Shown piece by piece: positions 34,534-43,214 of a stretch of 64,000 nt of DNA (the stretch's first letter is position 1; each line of letters begins with the position of its first letter). Source of the DNA: Bacteroides zoogleoformans (GTDB taxonomy: Bacteria; Bacteroidota; Bacteroidia; Bacteroidales; Bacteroidaceae); assembly GCF_002998435.1 (NCBI RefSeq), contig NZ_CP027231.1, forward strand, positions 682,001 through 746,000, given 5' to 3'. The notes below the pieces were generated by a model that saw only the letters and a list, made by a program, of their open reading frames with translations, was not told where the DNA came from and did no database searches. A program made the position numbers and the translations under genes.

Positions 34534-35109
34534 TCAGTTGATGACGAACTTGATGCCCACCCCGAATTGGGTATGGAACTTCTTCGTGTCGCCACCCCAC
34601 AGGCAACGCTCCCGGAGGTTGGCGAGCAGGGCGATACGGTCAGCCACGTAAAACTCTACATCGAGCGTCAGCGCACCGCCGTAGATGAAGGCGTCCCGGT
34701 CGTGCAGTGTCGAACCGTCATGCAGCACTTTTTCGCCCCAATTCACCGATTCATACCCGGCGAGAGCCGAAGCCCCCGCATAGACGAACACGATTTTACG
34801 GGCATCGGAAAGTATCTTGAAATAGTAGCCGCCTTCCGCCGTGAACTGCGCCACAGGTATGGCGGTGTCCTTGTACGGGTTGTTTTTCAGGAGATACTCA
34901 CCTCCGAACACCCATTTGTTCCCCTTCTTCGTGTAGGTGGAGAGAGCCGCCCCGAAACTGTACCCGCCGTCGTTGCCGCCGGGTTTGAAGCCGTCCGCCA
35001 GATTCGCCCTGACCTCGATGCCCTGCATCTTCGGCAGGCATCGCTGGGCGTGCGCCTGCCCCGTGAACAGGGCAAGCGACGCGATGATTATTGCGATGTA
35101 CTTTCTCAT
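34534..35109 (-). CDS. traO: Conjugal transfer protein TraO
   Basis: A 191-residue exported protein: signal peptide MRKYIAIIIASLALF to AHAQ, then a beta-rich region with many aromatic and glycine residues (GGEYLLKNNPYKD, GGYYFKILSDARK) that suggests a small outer-membrane barrel. This is the TraO of CTnDOT-type elements. It begins 2 bp after the interrupted traN reading frame ends (stop at 35112-35114), so it was normally coupled to traN. Confidence 0.8.
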   Translation of the reverse strand: MRKYIAIIIASLALFTGQAHAQRCLPKMQGIEVRANLADGFKPGGNDGGYSFGAALSTYTKKGNKWVFGGEYLLKNNPYKDTAIPVAQFTAEGGYYFKILSDARKIVFVYAGASALAGYESVNWGEKVLHDGSTLHDRDAFIYGGALTLDVEFYVADRIALLANLRERCLWGGDTKKFHTQFGVGIKFVIN

Positions 35110-35111
35110 GG

Positions 35112-35188
35112 TCAGCGCACTTGAAGTTCGTTGATGGTATTGGCGCGCACCAAGTCCTCGTTCTCGATCACGAAGGACTGGTGACGGC
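35112..35188 (-). pseudogene. traN: traN, 3' fragment cut off by the IS21-family element
   Basis: The minus-strand frame reads HQSFVIENEDLVR and then ANTINELQVR before the stop at 35112-35114. These 23 codons continue the traN reading frame exactly when the IS and one 5-bp target copy are removed. Confidence 0.9.
35184..35188. repeat. Target-site duplication (ACGGC), left copy
   Basis: ACGGC lies directly outside the left IS end; the same five bases (37854-37858) follow the right end. Five base pairs is a normal duplication length for IS21-family elements. Confidence 0.9.
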
Positions 35189-35364
35189 TGGAAAAGCCAC
35201 TCTACTTTGACCCTTTTGGCCAAACAGGATTGCCCACCTTGGCCATAATATGATTGCCCCTTTTGGCCAAAATAACATTAACCACTTAGTACAAGTGTCG
35301 TTAGAGTTTTTTTTGTGTAGATTTGAGAACCCGAGTCCTGGTGTAAGGGGTAATAATAAAATCT

Positions 35365-36942
35365 ATGCAAATGAATAAAAGAATCAAGAACATTTTAAGA
35401 TGTTATGCGGCAGGGATGGGTATCAAGGAAACGGCATCCACGTTCCATACTTCCCGTAACACTGTCCGCAAGTATGTCCGTCTGTTCCTTTCAAGTGGGA
35501 AAAGCATCGATCATCTTCTCTCCCTTTCCGAGGAGCAGTTGCATGAGATGTTTGGCGGTACGGAATCCCGACGTCGGGAGCCTTCTTCCAAAAGGATTGA
35601 ATTAGAGGCTTTGCTTCCCGGATATGTATCCCGCCTGACACGCAAAGGGATGAGTGTCAGAAAACTGTTTAAGGAGTATCATGCTGAATATCCTGACGGT
35701 CTTCAGCTGTCTTCCTTCAAGCGGGCAGTCCGCCAGTACAAGTTCCACATCAAGGTCGTCGGCCATGTCGAGCACTATGCCGCCGACCAGATGTATGTTG
35801 ATTTTGCCGGTGACAGGCTTGAAGTTGTCGATGAGATGACAGGCGAGACGAAGAAGGCCGAGGTCTTTGTCGCTGTCCTGCCGTTCAGTCATTATACCTA
35901 CTGTGAGGCCGTATGGTCACAACGCAAGGAAGACCTGATAAGGGGATGTGAGAACGCCATGCAATATTTTGAGGGTGTCCCGGCGGCCATCGTTCCCGAC
36001 AATCTGAAAGCAGCTGTCACACGGAGCGACCGTAACGAGCCGGTCATCAATGATGATTTCGCCGCCTTTGCCGAGCATTACGGTTGTGCAGTCTATCCTG
36101 CCCGTGTACGCCACCCCAAGGACAAGGCCCTGGTTGAGAATACCGTGAAACTTCTCTACCGTTCCGTTTACCTTGACATAGAGGGGATGACATTCTCCAG
36201 CCTGGACGGTCTCAATACCGCCATCCGTATTTCCCTGCTTGATTTCAACGAAAAGGTGATGGCCGGTCGGGAGGCGTCACGTAAGGAGATGTTCCTGCGT
36301 GGAGAGAAAGACTATCTCCGTCCGCTTCCTAAGAAACGCTACGTGATGAAAGAGAGAAAACTCATGACCGTGGGCAAGAACTCCTACGTCTCGTTGTTCA
36401 GGCACCATTACAGTGTCCCGAAGGAATATGCAGGAAGGCGTGTGACGATTCTCTATGATGCCGATACGGTGGAAATATACTGTAGCATGAACCTTGTCGC
36501 CATCCACGACCGCTGTGACATACCCTACACCTATTCATGGAAAAAGGAGCACAACCTGCCGGGGCACTATGGTCCTTATGACAAGGATCTTGAGGAACTC
36601 TTCCGACGTGCCTCGGAAATAGACAATATCGTATTGAATTATCTCCGGGAAGTGGAGCGTGTCATGCAATATCCTCCAAAAGCGTTCAGATCCTGTCGGG
36701 GCATACTGACGCTGGAGAAAAAATACGGCCGTGACCGTTTGGTCGCTGCCTGCGCCTGCGCAGAACAGAAGCTACAATACGGGTATCAGGCCTTACGCGA
36801 GGTGCTTGAACTGGGAGAAGACGCGGATTTCCTTCCTGATGAGGACGGGAGGATACAGCCTGACATGACATCCCCGACACCACTGACCCACAAGAATATA
36901 CGTGGACGTGACTATTACAGAAAAGACAAACAGGAACAATAA
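35365..36942 (+). CDS. istA: IS21-family transposase IstA
   Basis: A 525-residue DDE transposase. The N-terminal helix-turn-helix (KNILRCYAAGMGIKETAS then TSRNTVRKYV) is followed by the rve/DDE core: first Asp in MYVDFAGD, second in IVPDNLKAA, and Glu in DKALVENTVK. The C-terminal part is basic and probably binds DNA. The length fits the family. IstA joins the IS ends to the target, with IstB as the target-selecting ATPase. It is intact. Confidence 0.92.
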   Translation: MQMNKRIKNILRCYAAGMGIKETASTFHTSRNTVRKYVRLFLSSGKSIDHLLSLSEEQLHEMFGGTESRRREPSSKRIELEALLPGYVSRLTRKGMSVRKLFKEYHAEYPDGLQLSSFKRAVRQYKFHIKVVGHVEHYAADQMYVDFAGDRLEVVDEMTGETKKAEVFVAVLPFSHYTYCEAVWSQRKEDLIRGCENAMQYFEGVPAAIVPDNLKAAVTRSDRNEPVINDDFAAFAEHYGCAVYPARVRHPKDKALVENTVKLLYRSVYLDIEGMTFSSLDGLNTAIRISLLDFNEKVMAGREASRKEMFLRGEKDYLRPLPKKRYVMKERKLMTVGKNSYVSLFRHHYSVPKEYAGRRVTILYDADTVEIYCSMNLVAIHDRCDIPYTYSWKKEHNLPGHYGPYDKDLEELFRRASEIDNIVLNYLREVERVMQYPPKAFRSCRGILTLEKKYGRDRLVAACACAEQKLQYGYQALREVLELGEDADFLPDEDGRIQPDMTSPTPLTHKNIRGRDYYRKDKQEQ

Positions 36943-36952
36943 AGCTAAAATT

Positions 36953-37732
36953 ATGGAAATAAATAATAAGACAGCTCCCGTAACGGGACAACAAGACCAG
37001 AACACCATATCACTGGATTTGATGAGCCGCATGAAATTACACGGTATGGCGGAGGCTTTCAGGGAAAGCCTTGCCGGCACCACTCCACAGTCCATGACCG
37101 CGGACACCTTCCTTTCCATGCTCCTTGCACGCGAATGGGATTACCGTGCCCAGGCTGCCATAGTGCGGCTTACTAAGAATGCGGCGTTCCGATACAAGGC
37201 TTATCTCGAACAGATTGACTATGCCACAAACCGGGGCCTTGAGCGCAATCAGATGGAACGCCTCGCCACCCTTGACTTTGTACATAAGGGGCAGAACCTC
37301 TTCATTACCGGCTCTTCAGGTACAGGGAAAAGCTATCTGGCATGTGCCCTTGGCCACGAGGCATGCAAAAGGGGATTCCGTACTTTCTATGCCAATGCAC
37401 CCAAACTGCTTGGTGCACTGAAGGTTGCCAAAGTCAAAGGTACACTTGAAACTGAGCTCAAGAAGATTGAGCGTTGCCAGTTACTCATCCTTGACGACCT
37501 GTTTCTTGTACCTCTTGATGCCAAGGAACGTCCCATCCTGCTCGAAATTATTGAGGACAGGCATGAAAGGAAATCCACTATCATAACCTCGCAGTACCCA
37601 TCGTCCAACTGGTATGACATGGTTGGTGATCCGACAATAGCCGACGCCATCCTTGACCGAATCATTCATACGGCCCATACCATTGAGTTGTACGGTGAAA
37701 GTATGCGCAAGTTAAGGTCTAAGAAAAACTAG
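36953..37732 (+). CDS. istB: IS21-family ATP-binding helper IstB
   Basis: A 259-residue DnaC-like AAA+ ATPase with Walker A FITGSSGTGKSYLA (about residues 120-133), Walker B LLILDDLFL, and a sensor-like STIITSQYP. It assists IstA in target capture. I chose the Met at 36953, 10 bp after the istA stop. It is intact, so the element looks able to transpose. Confidence 0.92.
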   Translation: MEINNKTAPVTGQQDQNTISLDLMSRMKLHGMAEAFRESLAGTTPQSMTADTFLSMLLAREWDYRAQAAIVRLTKNAAFRYKAYLEQIDYATNRGLERNQMERLATLDFVHKGQNLFITGSSGTGKSYLACALGHEACKRGFRTFYANAPKLLGALKVAKVKGTLETELKKIERCQLLILDDLFLVPLDAKERPILLEIIEDRHERKSTIITSQYPSSNWYDMVGDPTIADAILDRIIHTAHTIELYGESMRKLRSKKN

Positions 37733-37853
37733 AGAATCAAAAGGATAAAATAAAATTGACCCCTATCACCAGGACTTTAAAGGGGCAATCATATTATGGC
37801 CAAGATGGGCAATCCTGTTTGGCCAAAAGGGTCAAAGTAGAGTGGCTTTTCCA

Positions 37854-38768
37854 ACGGCCGCCGTTCTTCTCGTTCAGCTCCACCACGAGGCACTTGCCGT
37901 CGGGTATGGTGAACTTCGCCATCGTGAAGACCGTGCGTTCGCTTTTTTTGCCCGGCACGAGCGTGGCGTAGTTCTGCGCGCGGAGCGGCAGGATGATACG
38001 CTCCTGCACGGCGGTACGCTTCGCCACCTTCTTGTCCACGATTTTCCATGTGATGTAGTCCACATCGAAAGGCACGTTGCTCTGGTTCTTGATTTCCGTG
38101 TGGAAATACAGAAGCCCGTTGTGCGTGTAGATGCCTTTCAGAAGGTACTGGATGCCGAAACGCTTGCAGCCGATATGCTTCACCTCACGTTTGTTCTGCT
38201 TGTGGATGGACTTCATGATAAGGCGCACCAGCATCGGACTTTCGCTGCCTAATTCTTTCAGGTAGATTTCCTGCGCGTTGTTCGGACGGTTCACCGCCTC
38301 GCCGTCATGGATGAAGTCGCACATCTCCACGTTGAGCAGCAGCGGTTCGGCGGCGTATTTCACGTTGAAGGTGTAGAAACTCCCGTCCTCCGTGATGACG
38401 GACATGTTGGTTTCGTTCGGGAAATTCCTCACGGTAGCCTTCACACGGATGACGTTCTCCGCTCCGTCGGCTTTGCCCGCAATCAGGTCGGGCGAGCCTA
38501 AATCGACATAGCGCACCTCCGCCGGGAAGATGACATGCACGGTCTTGTCGTAGGTCACTTCCAAGCCGTGCGGGGGAACCATGCGGTCAAAGCCCAGCTT
38601 TCTCGTCAGACCGTGATACAGGTCGCCGTCCGCCTCCTTCTGCGGATAGACCTCTTTTGTCAAGGTCAGTTCTTCACTTCCGTTGGTCGTTTCAACGGTT
38701 ACGTTTTCCTGCGCGTTGGCAGTTGCGATGCCCATAGCGAGGGCAAACATCATGATTACTTTTCTCAT
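37854..38768 (-). pseudogene. traN: traN, 5' part, interrupted by IS21
   Basis: The frame starts at 38768 with a signal peptide (MRKVIMMFALAMGIATANA) and runs 305 codons to the IS junction (KNGGR at the end). It is TraN of CTnDOT, an outer-membrane-associated VirB9-like component of the mating channel (HVIFPAEVRYVDLGS, then YTHNGLLYFHTEIKN). Without the IS the protein would be 328 residues. In the present state translation continues into the IS end and stops at 37794, replacing the last 23 residues with 19 unrelated ones. Whether the altered protein keeps partial function is unknown. Confidence 0.92.
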
Positions 38769-38823
38769 TTTACTTTGAATTTAGTGGGTTGTTGTTATTG
38801 ATTGGATTTCTTATGATTATACA

Positions 38824-40173
38824 TCAGTTCTTCTCCTGATAGAGCATGACCCTGTACCCGGCTTTCAGATGCACTTTGACGGTGCGCATCTTCTTGGCAA
38901 TGTACTGGCTCGTGCCTTGTATCAGCCCCTTGCCCAAGTCGGAGGCGAGCTGCGCCCCGGCATTGGTGGAGATGTTGATGCTACTGCCGAGCGAACCGCC
39001 CATGTTGGCGGCAACCTCCCTGACGGCGTTCATCTCCATCGAGTTGGGGATGAATATGCCGGGCTGCCCGTCCGTGTCATAGACCTCCAACTCCACCGGG
39101 ATAACCGTACCGTCGTGTTCCAGCGAGGTGATTTCGATGCCGAGCCGTTCACCCTGAATCTTGGCTGCGCCGACCACCACCGCATTACGGGGGATGATCC
39201 GGTCTGCTACCGCCATCGGCTCCAACAGCCGCAACCTGACCGCCTGCCCGTCCGTCACGCTCTGCGCCCCATAGACGCATGCCGGTATGGTGTTCCTGTC
39301 CGGTACGGTTGTAACGCCCACCGCCGTGTTGAAACTGCGGTTGCGTTCCTGCGAGAAGGAAGCGACAAATTCGGCATTGCTCATGGGCTGTCCGAGCGAG
39401 GACACCACCTGATGCGTCACTTGCCTGACGGGTTTTGCCGTGTTCTTTCCGGTTTTCTGCACGGGGGACGGCTCTGCGGTCTGTCCCGCTGCCGCCTGCG
39501 TGCCGTTCTGACCGCCCATGTACTTCGCCGCCAGTTCGTAGGATTTTTCCATGAGTGCCACCTGCTCGTCCATCGTGGAGCTTCTCTCTTTTCCGCTTTC
39601 CAGTTCGGATTCGAGGGTGGCGATGCGTTCCAGCAGCTCGTCCATCTCCGCATTGTCGTTCTTCGGCTGCTCGTAGAAGTTGCCGAGCGTGGCATTGAGG
39701 TCACGGTAGGCGGCTGCCGAGGACTGGATGGTCTTCGGTGCTGGCTTCACCGCCTCTTCCGTTCCGCCGGGATTGGCAAGGTCGAAGTCGCTGTCCCCAT
39801 CCGCTTCCACCGTTTCGCGGTCGAACAGGTCGCCCAACTGCTGCATGGCGCGGCTGCGGTTCTCCTGCCGTTCCTCCATTGCCCCCTGCTCGTAGGCTTT
39901 CGCCTTGTCACCGATAATCCGGCGGTTCTCCTTGTCCGCATCGGGCATCTCGATGTTGTAGCCGCTTGTTCCCGGCTCCTGCTCCTTGCCGGAGGACGGG
40001 GCGAATATCAGCCACATAGCCCCGATGAATACCAGCACCATAGCGGGAAGCACTATCATTTTCTGGCGTTTCAGCCGTTGGGCTTCGGTCAGCGGCTTGC
40101 GCTCCTTTTTCGGCTTGTCGTTGCCGGGAGCCGCCTTGTTTTCGTTCTTGGGTTCATTCTTCGTCTGTTCCAT
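38824..40173 (-). CDS. traM: Conjugative transposon protein TraM (VirB10-like)
   Basis: A 449-residue protein with a charged cytoplasmic N terminus, one transmembrane helix (MIVLPAMVLVFIGAMWLIF at about 40-58), a coiled coil rich in Glu/Lys in the middle, and a conserved C-terminal beta domain (about 260-449: IPACVYGAQSVTDG, GEREGIEITSLEHDG-like regions). This is the TraM family, which by position and topology corresponds to VirB10/TrbI, spanning inner to outer membrane. Its start overlaps traL by 20 bp. Confidence 0.88.
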   Translation of the reverse strand: MEQTKNEPKNENKAAPGNDKPKKERKPLTEAQRLKRQKMIVLPAMVLVFIGAMWLIFAPSSGKEQEPGTSGYNIEMPDADKENRRIIGDKAKAYEQGAMEERQENRSRAMQQLGDLFDRETVEADGDSDFDLANPGGTEEAVKPAPKTIQSSAAAYRDLNATLGNFYEQPKNDNAEMDELLERIATLESELESGKERSSTMDEQVALMEKSYELAAKYMGGQNGTQAAAGQTAEPSPVQKTGKNTAKPVRQVTHQVVSSLGQPMSNAEFVASFSQERNRSFNTAVGVTTVPDRNTIPACVYGAQSVTDGQAVRLRLLEPMAVADRIIPRNAVVVGAAKIQGERLGIEITSLEHDGTVIPVELEVYDTDGQPGIFIPNSMEMNAVREVAANMGGSLGSSINISTNAGAQLASDLGKGLIQGTSQYIAKKMRTVKVHLKAGYRVMLYQEKN

Positions 40174-40462
40174 ATAAATAAGGTATTACATTGTGATTGT
40201 TATCCGGCTTCACGGACAGTTCCACCTGTCCGGCATGGTCTATCTCCATCCGGCTGCCGTCATTCCTGCCGATGTCATAGACGGCTTTACCGAAGGTGTA
40301 GAGGGCAAGTGCGGCGAATGCGATGAGCATCGCCAGCACGATGCGCCTGCGTGTCTTCGGCGGCAAGCCGTCCAGATACCCTTTGAGCCGTTCCACCAGC
40401 ATTTTCTTTTTGTCGTGGAGTTTCCAGTACGCACTCCACAGTGATTTCTTGATTTTCTTCAT
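40154..40462 (-). CDS. traL: Conjugative transposon protein TraL
   Basis: A 102-residue protein with a basic N terminus (MKKIKKSLWSAYWKLHDKKK), one membrane helix (IVLAMLIAFAALALYTFGK), and an acidic or polar end. It overlaps traM by 20 bp and follows traK by 6 bp. The function in the mating channel is not known; the small bitopic topology suggests an inner-membrane assembly factor. Confidence 0.85.
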   Translation of the reverse strand: MKKIKKSLWSAYWKLHDKKKMLVERLKGYLDGLPPKTRRRIVLAMLIAFAALALYTFGKAVYDIGRNDGSRMEIDHAGQVELSVKPDNNHNVIPYLYGTDEE

Positions 40463-40468
40463 GTCCGT

Positions 40469-41092
40469 TTACCTTTTGATGGTTTGTAAATCTTTGTTCT
40501 CGATGATGGTGAATCCCTCGATGGTGAACCCGTTGGGGTTGTCGTCCGAACGGGACGAGTTCAAGAGGCGGCACGTGGTCACGAGGCTGCGCTCTGTGAC
40601 GTTGCTCTGCCGGATGATTTTCTGCGTGGCGTAGGTCACGGTGCGGTAGGGATAGCCGTTGAAGTCGCACACCACGCTGTCCACCTTCAGCACTTGGTTG
40701 ATGTTACCGGCGATGATGCGGTTGTAGTACCCCTTCTCGGCGAAGTCCGAATAGTAGTTGTACACGCTCTTGTCTGCCAGCAGCAACGCACGCTTCACGT
40801 TGTGTTCTATCGCGCTCTTTTCGGGCGAGAGCGTGAAGAACAGCTCGTGGAAGCGGCGCACATGCTCCCTCGCTTCCGCCGGACGGTTCTGCGAGAGGTC
40901 CTGCGAGAGTGCCAGCATCAGCGACTTGCCGTTGTCCAGCACATAGATCTTTTCCCGCTGCCGCTCCGCGAAGCGGTAGGAACTCCACACGCTCCATACC
41001 GTTATCACTGCGCACAGCGAGAGGAAGACGATACCGAACAGGCGTATCTGCCTGAACGATGATTCGATGTTTTTGAGTGACTTGAATTCCAT
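40469..41092 (-). CDS. traK: Conjugative transposon protein TraK (VirB8-like)
   Basis: A 207-residue inner-membrane protein with an N-terminal transmembrane helix (IRLFGIVFLSLCAVITVWSV) and a periplasmic alpha/beta domain ending in VTTCRLLNSSRSDDNPNGF. The topology and position match TraK, considered the VirB8/TraJ-type core of Bacteroides T4SSs. It is separated from traJ by 31 bp. Confidence 0.85.
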   Translation of the reverse strand: MEFKSLKNIESSFRQIRLFGIVFLSLCAVITVWSVWSSYRFAERQREKIYVLDNGKSLMLALSQDLSQNRPAEAREHVRRFHELFFTLSPEKSAIEHNVKRALLLADKSVYNYYSDFAEKGYYNRIIAGNINQVLKVDSVVCDFNGYPYRTVTYATQKIIRQSNVTERSLVTTCRLLNSSRSDDNPNGFTIEGFTIIENKDLQTIKR

Positions 41093-41123
41093 TTTACTTT
41101 TTCCGTTTATAATTCCACATTGA

Positions 41124-42128
41124 TTATTTCAGCAGTTTCCCGGCACGTCCGACCATGTTGCCTGCGGTAGCACCCGCCACGCTTCCCGCCATGCCTCCGG
41201 CGCGTCCCGCCATCTGGTTCACGTTGCGCCCGTAGCCGCCCATGCCCCCGGCTTGGATGATCCAGCCCGCCACCGTCGGAATGGTGAAGTAGCCGATGAT
41301 GCCGATTATCATGAACACGATATACACCCCGTCGCTGGAATCCAGCGAGAAGTTGGGGTCGGTCTGCATGCGCTCGATGTCGCTCTGGAGCATCAACACC
41401 TGAATCTTGGCGAGTATGGTGCTGAATATGTCCGACACGGGCAGCCACAGATAGACCTGAATGTAGCGGCATATCCACTGCGTGAGCGTGCTTTGGAAGC
41501 CGTCCCACACCGATATGGCGAAGGCTATCGGACCGAGTATCGCCAGCACCACGAGGAAGAAGGTGCGGATGGTGTCTATCACGAGGGCGGCGGCTTGGAA
41601 CATCAGTTCCAGTATCTCGCGGAAGAAGTCGCGGATGCCCTTCTTCATCTTGTACATCCCCCGGTCGATATACATCCCCGCCATCGTCACCATGTCGGAG
41701 GGCGACCAGCCCAATTCCTCCAGTTGCTTGTCAAACTCCTCGTTGGACACGAGGTAGGCGGTTTCGGGGTTGCGCACCATCGCCTCGTATTCCAGCCTGT
41801 CCTTCTGCTCCCGGTACTTGTTCATGTCCAAAGTCTGCGTTTCGAGCAGTTTCGCCGTACCCTGCACGACGGGCGAGAGGACGCTGTTTATCGTGCCAAG
41901 CACCACCGTAGGGAAGAACATGATGCACAGACCGACGGCAAAGGGACGGAGCATCGGGAAGACGTCTATCGGTTCGGCTCTCGCCAACGACTGCCATACC
42001 CGGTAGGCGACATAGAAGAGCGCGCCCAGCCCGGCGATGCCTTTCGCCACGCCCGCCATGTCGGCGCACAGCGGCATCATCTGCTCGTAGAGCGAGCGGA
42101 GAATCTGGTGAAGGTTGTCGAACTCCAT
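41124..42128 (-). CDS. traJ: Conjugative transposon protein TraJ (VirB6/TrbL-like)
   Basis: A 334-residue polytopic membrane protein with about six hydrophobic segments and a Gly/Ala-rich C terminus (GGMAGSVAGATAGNMVG). The N-terminal part (MEFDNLHQILRSLYEQMMP) and the central DGVYIVFMIIGIIGYF match TraJ, the inner-membrane channel component equivalent to VirB6. It starts 3 bp after traI. Confidence 0.88.
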   Translation of the reverse strand: MEFDNLHQILRSLYEQMMPLCADMAGVAKGIAGLGALFYVAYRVWQSLARAEPIDVFPMLRPFAVGLCIMFFPTVVLGTINSVLSPVVQGTAKLLETQTLDMNKYREQKDRLEYEAMVRNPETAYLVSNEEFDKQLEELGWSPSDMVTMAGMYIDRGMYKMKKGIRDFFREILELMFQAAALVIDTIRTFFLVVLAILGPIAFAISVWDGFQSTLTQWICRYIQVYLWLPVSDIFSTILAKIQVLMLQSDIERMQTDPNFSLDSSDGVYIVFMIIGIIGYFTIPTVAGWIIQAGGMGGYGRNVNQMAGRAGGMAGSVAGATAGNMVGRAGKLLK

Positions 42129-42131
42129 AGG

Positions 42132-42761
42132 CTACCAGTATCTTTCGTTCATGCTCCCGTACAGCCCCATGATGCGGTCAAGGTCGTTTTTCTTCTTCGC
42201 ACGCAGGTAGCTCACGCTGATATTCTTGTTGGTGTAGTAGCTCACGAGGTTGCGGTAACGCTTCATCTTGGAGTGGCAGCGTTCCACCACGTCCATGCGC
42301 TCCTTGTCCGTCATGGAGAGCGTGGTGATGTTCACCACGTTCTTCAACTCCGTAAGCACGTCATTGGATTCCTCCAGCAGCTTCGTGTACCCGAAGGCGA
42401 TGGCTCCGAGTTCCTCCACCGTGAAGTTGTCGTCGCGCAGCATCTTCTGGAAGCTGGTCACGTAGATGTCCGTGATGTCGCCTACCATCAGTATGGTCTG
42501 CTGCACCTTGCGGGCGTCCTTGACCAGATTGTTCACGGATTTGAGGGCGTCGTAATACTTCTTGCCCTGCTCGTAGATTTTCACCGTTTCCTGAAAGTTA
42601 TTCACCATGTTCGTGGCGGTCTTCGAGGTGTGGATGATGTTCTTCGAGGCATTGATGATGCCCTGCGCCAGATTGCCCGGATCGCTCACGACCCATTGGG
42701 CGGAAGCCCTGCCCGCGAGAAGCAGGCACAGGCAGATGACGAATGTTATTCTTGTTCTCAT
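42132..42761 (-). CDS. traI: Conjugal transfer protein TraI (DUF4141)
   Basis: A 209-residue exported protein with a signal peptide (MRTRITFVICLCLLLAGRASAQ) and a mostly helical mature region (about 30-209; VVSDPGNLAQGIINASKNII). The family is annotated as DUF4141; comparison with other T4SSs suggests a VirB5/minor pilin-like periplasmic protein, but that is inference. It lies between the traH and traJ genes. Confidence 0.85.
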   Translation of the reverse strand: MRTRITFVICLCLLLAGRASAQWVVSDPGNLAQGIINASKNIIHTSKTATNMVNNFQETVKIYEQGKKYYDALKSVNNLVKDARKVQQTILMVGDITDIYVTSFQKMLRDDNFTVEELGAIAFGYTKLLEESNDVLTELKNVVNITTLSMTDKERMDVVERCHSKMKRYRNLVSYYTNKNISVSYLRAKKKNDLDRIMGLYGSMNERYW

Positions 42762-42784
42762 GTTTCTTTGGATTTTAGCGGTTC

Positions 42785-43165
42785 TTATTTTCCTGCCGGA
42801 GTTTCCGGCTGCGGCTTCACACGCACGTAGTCCCCGTTCGGTGAGAAGGTCAGCACGTCGGTGGCTTCGTTATACGCCACGTCGATGCGGAAGCCGGTGT
42901 TCATGAACAGGTTGCCGTTCTCCTCCTGCAAGAGGTAGGTTTCCGGTTTCAGCCTGCGGCGGATGCCGCTCCGTTTGAATACCGTCACCTTGTAGGCTTC
43001 GCCCTCCTTGTAGATAAGCACGTCGGGCTTGCCCTCCACGCTTTCCCAATTCCCGCACAGCAGGTCGCGGCGGTTCTCCGCCACGTCGCAGGATTGCAGC
43101 ACCATGACCGCCAATCCGATCAGACACTTGCTGACTTGCAGCATCTTCATTCTTGATATGCTCAT
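42785..43165 (-). CDS. traH: DUF3876 lipoprotein in the traH position
   Basis: A 126-residue lipoprotein: MKMLQVSKCLIGLAVMVLQSC, with the lipobox LQSC, then a beta-rich domain (GNWESVEGKPDVLIYKEGE, then TGFRIDVAYNEATDV). It occupies the traH slot of the CTnDOT order between traG and traI, which is the reason for the symbol; the family is otherwise unassigned. The Met five codons later is an alternative start. Confidence 0.75.
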   Translation of the reverse strand: MSISRMKMLQVSKCLIGLAVMVLQSCDVAENRRDLLCGNWESVEGKPDVLIYKEGEAYKVTVFKRSGIRRRLKPETYLLQEENGNLFMNTGFRIDVAYNEATDVLTFSPNGDYVRVKPQPETPAGK

Positions 43166-43214
43166 ACGCTTTTCTTTTTTCGTTGATAAATCTGTTTTAC
43201 CGATTATTGATTAC

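Larger units (their letters stand above)
35189..37853 (+). mobile_element. IS21-family insertion sequence, complete, 2665 bp
   Basis: The element begins TG and ends CA. Its terminal inverted repeats are about 73 bp with one mismatch: the left end starts TGGAAAAGCCACTCTACTTT and the right end is its complement. Each end holds repeated TTGGCC-AATTGCC-type words, as in IS21 family transposase-binding arrays. It encodes istA and istB and is inserted in traN. Confidence 0.92.

Noticed and set aside
38869..42830. Long plus-strand ORFs (485 and 525 codons) antisense to traI-traM
   Set aside because: They lie opposite well-supported tra genes in GC-rich DNA, are rich in His, Arg and Val as expected for shadow frames, and show no domain, start signal or operon logic.
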